Shown in pieces: positions 7,952 to 12,229 of a stretch of DNA of 12,229 nt. Position numbers and translations under genes: made by a program. Below the pieces are notes generated by a model, which saw only the letters and a list, made by a program, of their open reading frames with translations, had not been told where the DNA came from and did not search any database. Source of the DNA: JANNHP01 sp031404455 (GTDB lineage: Bacteria; Planctomycetota; JAJSAM01; JAJVHW01); NCBI GenBank assembly GCA_031404455.1, contig JANNHP010000359.1:1-12229 (forward strand), in the 5' to 3' direction. Position 1 is the first letter of the stretch. Every line of letters starts with the position of its first letter.

Positions 7952-8037
7952 CGGCCGTCCCTCCGCAGCCCCGCCGCTGCCTCCAGCCTTTTACTCGGGA
8001 GTTCGGTCATTCGAACTCCCGACGTGAACGCCTTCAT
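7948..8037 (-). other. 29-codon bridging mini-ORF between Mo and FAD subunit genes
   Basis: The frame opens at an ATG overlapping the Mo-subunit stop (ATGA, 8034-8037). It begins MKAFT, identical to the true FAD-subunit N-terminus, then runs SGVRMTELPSKRLEAAAGL and ends in a TGA that overlaps the real FAD start (ATGA, 7948-7951). It is best read as a displaced copy of the FAD start running through an inserted element. It may carry ribosomes across the insert. The peptide itself probably has no function. Confidence 0.45.
7995..8022. repeat. Perfect 11-bp inverted repeat
   Basis: TCGGGAGTTCG (7995-8005) pairs with CGAACTCCCGA (8012-8022) around a six-base loop. It lies inside the insert at the Mo/FAD junction. 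Neither side is followed by a T-run, so a simple terminator is unlikely. A mobile palindromic (REP/MITE-like) element or an mRNA processing or stabilising hairpin is more plausible. Confidence 0.75.
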
Positions 8038-10253
8038 TTGACGTTCCCCCTCGCGTTCAGCGCCGCGAGCACCCGCGCCGGAGTGATCGGAAGCTCGTAG
8101 ACGCGCGCCCCGATCGCGTTCGCGACCGCGTTCGCGACCGCTCCCGCGGTCGGCACCGTCGCCGGTTCGCCGAGGCCCATCAGCCCGGCGTTGTTGAAGC
8201 CGCTCTCGATCGACGTCAGCACGACGTCGATCTCGGGGCAGTCGTTCATCCCCGCGATGCGGTACGTGTCGAACGTGGGGTTGACCATGTCGCCCGTCGC
8301 GCGGTCGAGTTGGCGGTCCTCGTAGAGCGCGTACGAGACGCCCTGGATGACGCCGCCGTTCACCTGGCTGCGCGCGGTGAGCGCGTCGACGATCCGCCCC
8401 GCGTCGTGGACGGCGACGACCTTCTCGACGCGGACGACGCCGGTCTCGACGTCCACCGCGACCTGGGCGAACTGACAGCCCGCGGTGTCGCCATGGAAGC
8501 CGTCGTAGTTCGGGCGACGTTGCCCCGTGACCGAGAGTCCCTCAGGACCGAGGCGCGAGCAGGCCTGCGCGAACGTGGCCTTCTTGTCGCCGGGACCGAC
8601 GAACACGCCGTCCTTCAGAGCGATCTCCTCGGCGGGCGACGCCCAGTCCGCCGCGAGCGCCGCGACGAGTCCCTCGCGGGCGCGGAGTCCGGCTTCGCGC
8701 GCCGCGGGGCCGATCGACGGCGTCGTCGTGCTGCCGCCGCTCCCGGGGCCCGCGGGGAAGTTCGTGTCGCCGATCTGCACGTCCACCTTCTCGGCGTCGA
8801 TGCCGAGTTCCTCGGCGACGAGGACGGCGAGCACCGTGCGGATGCCGGTGCCGATGTCCTGCACGGCGTTCTGCACCGTCACGTGCCCCGCGCGGTCCAC
8901 GTGGACGTTGACGACGAAGTTCCCGTTGCCCTTCTGGTACCAGATGGCCGCGGCGCAACCGACACCGCGCTTCACGGGGCCCGTATCGGAGCCGGGCGTC
9001 GCGCGACGGTTCGCCTTCCAGCCGATGCGCTCCGCGCCGATCTTCCACTGGATCTGACGCAGCGGGTGCGGGTCGTTCTTGAGGCGCATCTCCAGCGCGT
9101 CGATGCCGAGCTTCTCGGCGAGGAGGTCGATCATCCCCTCGGCCGCGAACACGCCCTGCGGATGTCCCGGCGCGCGGAAGGCGCGTCCCTGGCCGGCGAA
9201 CGTCGAGACCGAACTCTGCACCATGTTGAGATTCGGATAGCGGTAGACGCGGACGTTCGTCGCGCCCGCGCCGCCGCGTCCGTTGCCCGCCGAGCCGAAC
9301 ACCTCGCCCGCGAACGCGGTGATCGAGCCGTCCTTCTTCCCACCGAGCTTCAGCCGCTGGATCGAGTCGGGACGGTTGCCCGCGACGAGGTGCTCCGCGC
9401 GCCGGTCGAGCAGTTGCTTCACCGGACGGTCGAGGTCCTTCGCGTACCTCGCGGTCACGCGGTCCCAGTCGTCGGCGCCGAACTTCGCGCCGAAGCCGCC
9501 GCCGATGTGCTCGGCGATCACGCGGACCTGGTTCGGCTTGACGCCGAGAGCGTTCGCGATGCTGTTCTGGAATCCCTGAGTCGACTGCGTCGAGGCCCAC
9601 ACGGTGAACCCGCCGTCGCCGTTCGGCTCGATGACGCAGCCGTGCGGTTCGAGCGCGGAGTGCGTCTGCACCTGCGTGCGGAACTCGGCTTCGACGATCG
9701 CGTCGGCCTCGGCGAACGCCTTTTCCACGTCACCGCGCGTCTGCGGCTTCTCCGCGAACACGTTTGCGTTCCTCGGGTCGGGCTGCGGCGCGCCCGGCCT
9801 CATCGCCTCGTCGGTCGTCGCGGCGACGGGGAGCGCCTCGTACTTCACCTCGATGGCCGCGAGCGCGTCGTCGAGCGCCTCCTCCGACTCGGCGCAGACG
9901 GCGGCGACCATCTCGCCCGAGTAGGTGACGCGTTCGCCCGGCTTCTTCAGCACCGTCGCTGCGAGCACGCCGGGCAACTTCTCGGCCGCGGAGAGATCGA
10001 TCGACACCACCTTCGCGTGCCCGCGCCAGCACCGGAGCGCCTTCGCGAACGCCATCCGCGGACGGTTGATGTCGAACGAGTACCGCGCGGCACCGGTCGC
10101 CTTGGCGATGCCTTCGAGGCGGGGGACGTCCGTCCCGACGCTGCGGAGCTTCGCGCCGAGCCCCCACGGCGTCGCGTCCTGATCGTGGATCTCGACGGTG
10201 ACGTCCTTCTCCGCGCCGGGGTAGCCCGTCTTGAAGGTGATCTTGCGAGTCAT
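8034..10253 (-). CDS. Molybdenum hydroxylase catalytic (molybdopterin-binding) subunit
   Basis: The protein has 739 residues, near the length of E. coli PaoC/YagR. The N-terminal alpha/beta hammerhead domain spans about residues 40-150. The molybdopterin domains show ALEPHG (200-205), GGGFGAKFG (251-259), GRAFRAPGHPQG (356-367) and GPGSGGSTTTPS (502-513). The catalytic Glu of the family is at 696 in LMGLGEPAT. The enzyme should hydroxylate an aldehyde or heterocycle with water at a Mo-cytosine or related pterin centre and feed electrons to the Fe-S subunit. It has no signal peptide of its own, so export would depend on the Tat signal of the partner Fe-S subunit. The ATG at 10253 is chosen over an upstream one at 10334 because family similarity begins only at MTRKITFKTGYPG and the upstream codons lie in palindromic repeat sequence. 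Only a weak G-rich ribosome site precedes it. Its start overlaps the stop of a mini-ORF as ATGA, suggesting coupling. The substrate cannot be told from sequence. Confidence 0.93.
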   Translation of the reverse strand: MTRKITFKTGYPGAEKDVTVEIHDQDATPWGLGAKLRSVGTDVPRLEGIAKATGAARYSFDINRPRMAFAKALRCWRGHAKVVSIDLSAAEKLPGVLAATVLKKPGERVTYSGEMVAAVCAESEEALDDALAAIEVKYEALPVAATTDEAMRPGAPQPDPRNANVFAEKPQTRGDVEKAFAEADAIVEAEFRTQVQTHSALEPHGCVIEPNGDGGFTVWASTQSTQGFQNSIANALGVKPNQVRVIAEHIGGGFGAKFGADDWDRVTARYAKDLDRPVKQLLDRRAEHLVAGNRPDSIQRLKLGGKKDGSITAFAGEVFGSAGNGRGGAGATNVRVYRYPNLNMVQSSVSTFAGQGRAFRAPGHPQGVFAAEGMIDLLAEKLGIDALEMRLKNDPHPLRQIQWKIGAERIGWKANRRATPGSDTGPVKRGVGCAAAIWYQKGNGNFVVNVHVDRAGHVTVQNAVQDIGTGIRTVLAVLVAEELGIDAEKVDVQIGDTNFPAGPGSGGSTTTPSIGPAAREAGLRAREGLVAALAADWASPAEEIALKDGVFVGPGDKKATFAQACSRLGPEGLSVTGQRRPNYDGFHGDTAGCQFAQVAVDVETGVVRVEKVVAVHDAGRIVDALTARSQVNGGVIQGVSYALYEDRQLDRATGDMVNPTFDTYRIAGMNDCPEIDVVLTSIESGFNNAGLMGLGEPATVPTAGAVANAVANAIGARVYELPITPARVLAALNARGNVK

Positions 10254-10270
10254 CGGCACACCCCGCCGTT

Positions 10271-10408
10271 GTAGGGGCGACGCATGGCCGGCGCGAGACC
10301 GTCCCCAGGACGGTCTCGTACAGCTCGGCGACATGGCCCTTCGTCCGCGTTCACGGCGACCTGCGATCGTCGTGGTCCATTCGCGGGCGACGCATGCGTC
10401 GCCCCTAC
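10271..10408. repeat. Composite palindromic repeat cluster in the Fe-S/Mo subunit gap
   Basis: GTAGGGGCGACGCAT (10271-10285) is the exact inverted copy of ATGCGTCGCCCCTAC (10394-10408). These are two outward ends of the same repeat about 108 bases apart. The right end is part of a perfect 20-bp palindrome at 10385-10404 (half-site GGGCGACGCA). Between the ends lies a separate hairpin at 10294-10318. A further 10-bp inverted pair joins GTCCGCGTTC (10343-10352) and GAACGCGGAC (10409-10418). The GTAGGGGCG border also occurs at 12190. This looks like one or more dispersed intergenic palindromic elements inserted in an operon. Confidence 0.75.
10294..10318. repeat. Perfect 11-bp hairpin with three-base loop
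   Basis: CGAGACCGTCC (10294-10304) pairs with GGACGGTCTCG (10308-10318) around CCA. It lies inside the larger repeat cluster, 40 bases upstream of the Mo-subunit start in the transcript. No T-run follows on either strand, so it is not a clear terminator. Confidence 0.7.
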
Positions 10409-10440
10409 GAACGCGGACACGTCGCCGTCCATTCTCCGCG

Positions 10441-11070
10441 TCATGCCTTCTCCTTCGCCGCCGCGAGGGCAGCGCGGACGACGTGCGGATACGTGCCGCA
10501 GCGGCAGAGGTTGCCCGCGGTCGCGGCCTTCACCTGTTCGGCGGTGAGCGACTTGCCGTGGGTCTTGACCGCCCACTCCGTGGACATCACGAGTCCCGGC
10601 GTGCAGAAGCCGCACTGCATCGCGTCCTCGCGCCAGAAGGCCTTCTGCACCGCGCTGGGTTTCTCGGGCGTGCCGAGGCCTTCGACGGTCGTGATCGCGC
10701 GGCCCTCGGCCTCGACGGCGAGGATCGTGCAGGCGTAGACGAGCGCGCCGTCGAGCCAGATCGTGCACGCGCCGCACGTGCCGCGGTCGCAGACGGGCTT
10801 CGAACCGGTGAGATCGAGGTTGAGCCGCAGCGTGTCGAGGAGCGTCCGGCGCGGTTCGACGGTGACCACCTGCTTGGTACCGTTGACGAGGAGCGTGATC
10901 TTCACCGGGCCCGGGCCCTGCGTGCGAACGGCGTCGGCCTTCGTCTCGTCCTCGGCGAACGCCGGGACCTGACCGAGCAGCGCGGACGTCGCCGCGGCGA
11001 CGCCGGCCCCGCGGAAGAACGCGCGCCGCGTCACGGCGCCGCGCTTCGGACGTTCGGTCGGATCGGACAT
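10441..11070 (-). CDS. Tat-exported [2Fe-2S] subunit of molybdenum hydroxylase
   Basis: The protein has 209 residues and resembles PaoA/YagT. A twin-arginine signal (TRRAFFRGAGVAAATSALLG, R15-R16) precedes a plant-ferredoxin-like domain with cluster ligands C94, C99, C102 and C114. A helical domain holds the second cluster ligands C153-x2-C156 and C189-x-C191 (CGFC, CRCG). It relays electrons from the molybdenum centre to the FAD subunit. By analogy with E. coli PaoABC, its Tat signal would carry the folded three-subunit complex across the membrane. It is first in the minus-strand operon. A strong ribosome site (GGAGGG, six bases before the ATG at 11070) supports the start. The stop overlaps the start of a bridging mini-ORF, and the Mo gene starts 187 bases further on. 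Confidence 0.94.
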   Translation of the reverse strand: MSDPTERPKRGAVTRRAFFRGAGVAAATSALLGQVPAFAEDETKADAVRTQGPGPVKITLLVNGTKQVVTVEPRRTLLDTLRLNLDLTGSKPVCDRGTCGACTIWLDGALVYACTILAVEAEGRAITTVEGLGTPEKPSAVQKAFWREDAMQCGFCTPGLVMSTEWAVKTHGKSLTAEQVKAATAGNLCRCGTYPHVVRAALAAAKEKA

Positions 11071-11157
11071 CTCGTGCCCTCCTGCGGCCGAGAGACTACA
11101 GGGGCGGCGTGACCGCGCGATGATCGCAGTGGTCGACGCTCGGCGCGGGAGGACGAC
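11071..11157. promoter_or_regulatory. Divergent intergenic region, presumed promoters for operon and lipoprotein gene
   Basis: These 87 bases lie between the two divergent starts, so promoters for both directions are expected here. The ribosome sites are clear: GGAGGG for the minus gene, and GGGAGG at 11147-11152 for the plus gene. I see no convincing -35/-10 pair or operator palindrome in the rest, so the placement rests on gene arrangement alone. Confidence 0.4.
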
Positions 11158-12144
11158 ATGAAGATCGGACGGATGATCGCGGTGCTCCTTCTCGGCGCCT
11201 GCGCGGGGGGCAAGTCGGAGACGAGACCGGCCGACGATCGATTCTTCTCGACGCCGTTCCTCGCCGCGGCGCCGGCCGACGCCGCGCCGTCGGTCGACTC
11301 GCTCTCGCCGGTCGAGGCGTTCACGCTCGAGGTCTCGCTGGAGCGCGCGAGCGGCGGACGCATCGCGGCGCCGCGCATCACGATGTACCCGCGGCAGGTC
11401 GCGAGCATCGCCGTGGTGAATCAGCCCGTCGAGGATGGCCTGCGTCTCGAAGCCTGCGCGACGCGGGCGGCCGACGGGGGCGTCGTCCTCGGGTTCTCGC
11501 TGAAGCTCAGCCGCGTCCTCGATCCGGTCCCGGACGAGAAACCGGTGGACGGCGTGGTCGTGAGGCCGCGGATGCCGGGCGTCGAGCGCGCGGAGGTGTC
11601 CGGAGCGCGATGGCTCGAACCGGGCGTGCAGGGACTCCTCGCGCGCGTAGCGAGTCCCGATGGTTCAGGCCCGCTCCTCGTCCTCGCGCGCGTGACGCCG
11701 ATTCGGATCGATGCGCCCGCACCGGGCGCCGCGCCCGAGGACTTCGGCGACGCCGCGCTCGCGCGGCCGATGTCGGGCCACACGCTGCATCTCCGCGTCT
11801 CCGCGGTGACGATCGGCCGCGACGTCGAACCCGGCACGGTCTTCGACGAGACGGCTGCCCCCGACGTGCTGAAGGCCGCTGGCGGCCGCGTGCTGCGCGA
11901 CTTCGAGGTCTTCTCGTGCCTCGATTCGCGCGTCCGTCTCTCCGGAGTCCTCGACATGCAGGGCGGCATGCGCGGCCTCGTCGCCGAGGGCCGCGACGAC
12001 GGCAAGCTCGACATCTCCTGGACGACGACGAGCGGCACGCGCACGGCGACGATCCGTCCGAACGCGGGGCGACGGTTCGTCGCGCTGGCGAACGTCGAGG
12101 GCGGTGGGACGGCGGGCGTGATCGTGTCGGTGGACGCGGACTGA
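11158..12144 (+). CDS. Predicted lipoprotein of unknown function
   Basis: The protein has 328 residues. It begins MKIGRMIAVLLLGACAGG, a short signal with a lipobox-like LGAC and C15 as the likely lipid-bearing cysteine. The next residues are not Asp, which by the E. coli rule would favour the outer membrane. The rest is beta-rich and has no membrane segments. Residues about 54-120 (FTLEVSLERASGGRIAAPRI, then a MYPRQVASIAVVNQ segment and a GVVLGFSLKL strand) faintly recall the beta domain of secretins, where a PRI/T motif is followed by an alternating strand pattern. This is a weak resemblance only; there is no pore-forming length. A GGGAGG five bases ahead of the ATG supports the start. It is transcribed away from the hydroxylase operon, so a shared control region is possible. 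I do not recognise the family. Confidence 0.75.
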   Translation: MKIGRMIAVLLLGACAGGKSETRPADDRFFSTPFLAAAPADAAPSVDSLSPVEAFTLEVSLERASGGRIAAPRITMYPRQVASIAVVNQPVEDGLRLEACATRAADGGVVLGFSLKLSRVLDPVPDEKPVDGVVVRPRMPGVERAEVSGARWLEPGVQGLLARVASPDGSGPLLVLARVTPIRIDAPAPGAAPEDFGDAALARPMSGHTLHLRVSAVTIGRDVEPGTVFDETAAPDVLKAAGGRVLRDFEVFSCLDSRVRLSGVLDMQGGMRGLVAEGRDDGKLDISWTTTSGTRTATIRPNAGRRFVALANVEGGGTAGVIVSVDAD

Positions 12145-12189
12145 CGCCGGCGCGTCGGCCGTCGAGCCGCAACCGGCGACAGGTCTCGG

Positions 12190-12215
12190 TAGGGGCGGAC
12201 CCCCGTGTCCGCCCC
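12190..12215. repeat. Palindromic intergenic repeat with GTAGGGGCG border
   Basis: GGGGCGGAC (12192-12200) pairs with GTCCGCCCC (12207-12215) around a six-base loop. It is preceded by GTA, giving the same GTAGGGGCG border as the repeat at 10271. It lies 45 bases after the lipoprotein stop. It could act as a terminator, but there is no T-run, and the shared border points to a dispersed repeat family. Confidence 0.6.
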
Positions 12216-12229
12216 ACGCCGGAAACGCG

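Larger units (their letters stand above)
7936..8037. repeat. 16-bp direct repeat bracketing a 70-bp insert at the Mo/FAD subunit junction
   Basis: ACGTGAACGCCTTCAT occurs exactly at 7936-7951 and again at 8022-8037. Read on the minus strand, both copies are ATGAAGGCGTTCACGT, the first five codons of the FAD-subunit gene. The outer copy overlaps the stop of the Mo subunit as ATGA. The segment between them (7952-8021) contains most of a perfect hairpin and a fresh GGAGGG ribosome site. The picture is that of an insertion or tandem duplication that copied the start of the FAD gene. Confidence 0.8.
10250..10444 (-). other. 64-codon bridging mini-ORF between Fe-S and Mo subunit genes
   Basis: The ATG overlaps the Fe-S subunit stop (ATGA, 10441-10444), and the TGA overlaps the Mo-subunit ATG (ATGA, 10250-10253). 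The first codons, MTRRM, resemble the Mo-subunit start MTRKI (10 of 15 bases the same), then the frame runs through palindromic repeats (DVSAFVGATHASPANGP and on). No domain is recognisable. Peptides with GATHASP are what this type of repeat gives when translated, so a protein function is unlikely. It may serve to carry ribosomes to the next start. Confidence 0.4.

Noticed and set aside
8310..10274. Long plus-strand open frame opposite the Mo subunit
   Set aside because: Antisense shadow of a well-supported catalytic subunit; the protein is Arg/Asp/Val-rich and shows no recognisable motif.
10385..10404. 20-bp perfect palindrome as a regulator operator
   Set aside because: It lies inside an operon gap, and one half recurs inverted at 10271-10285, which fits a repeat element better than a single binding site.

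Overview
This is a high-GC window with dense coding, from a bacterium that looks planctomycete-like (phylum Planctomycetota). I infer this from three things: an ECF sigma factor fused through a membrane segment to a long array of carboxypeptidase-regulatory-like repeats, a secreted cytochrome with a short C-terminal C-x-x-C-H / M-P haem domain, and general codon and protein style. No rRNA or other decisive marker is present, so the taxonomy is inference.

Layout. (1) Bases 3-3167 (+) hold the 3' part of one very large gene whose start lies outside the window: the end of sigma region 2, region 4, a transmembrane helix, then about eight beta-sandwich repeats. (2) Bases 3322-4254 (+) encode an exported protein with two pre-peptidase-like beta domains and a C-terminal cytochrome c domain. 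(3) A 9-bp hairpin at 4254-4274 separates it from a convergent minus-strand operon running from 11070 down to 4276. (4) That operon reads, in transcription order: Tat-exported [2Fe-2S] subunit, a bridging mini-ORF, molybdopterin catalytic subunit, a second bridging mini-ORF, FAD subunit with extra cysteines, a 79-residue cysteine-rich small protein, and a full-length Lon protease. (5) Divergently, 11158-12144 (+) encodes an unrecognised predicted lipoprotein. (6) The window ends in a palindromic repeat.

The three hydroxylase subunits match the Tat-exported, periplasmic aldehyde-oxidase type (PaoABC/YagTSR-like), in the order Fe-S, Mo, FAD instead of E. coli's Fe-S, FAD, Mo. Lon and the small protein are joined to them by ATGA stop/start overlaps, so one transcript probably makes an export-bound molybdoenzyme together with an AAA+ protease.

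The most interesting structure is in that operon. Every junction from the Fe-S gene to lon is an ATGA overlap. At two of them a palindrome-rich insert separates neighbouring subunit genes, and each insert is spanned by an open mini-ORF that starts in an ATGA with the upstream stop and ends in an ATGA with the downstream start. At the Mo/FAD junction the first 16 bases of the FAD gene are exactly duplicated on both sides of the insert, like a duplication scar. This suggests repeat elements entered an originally tightly overlapping operon without breaking translational coupling.
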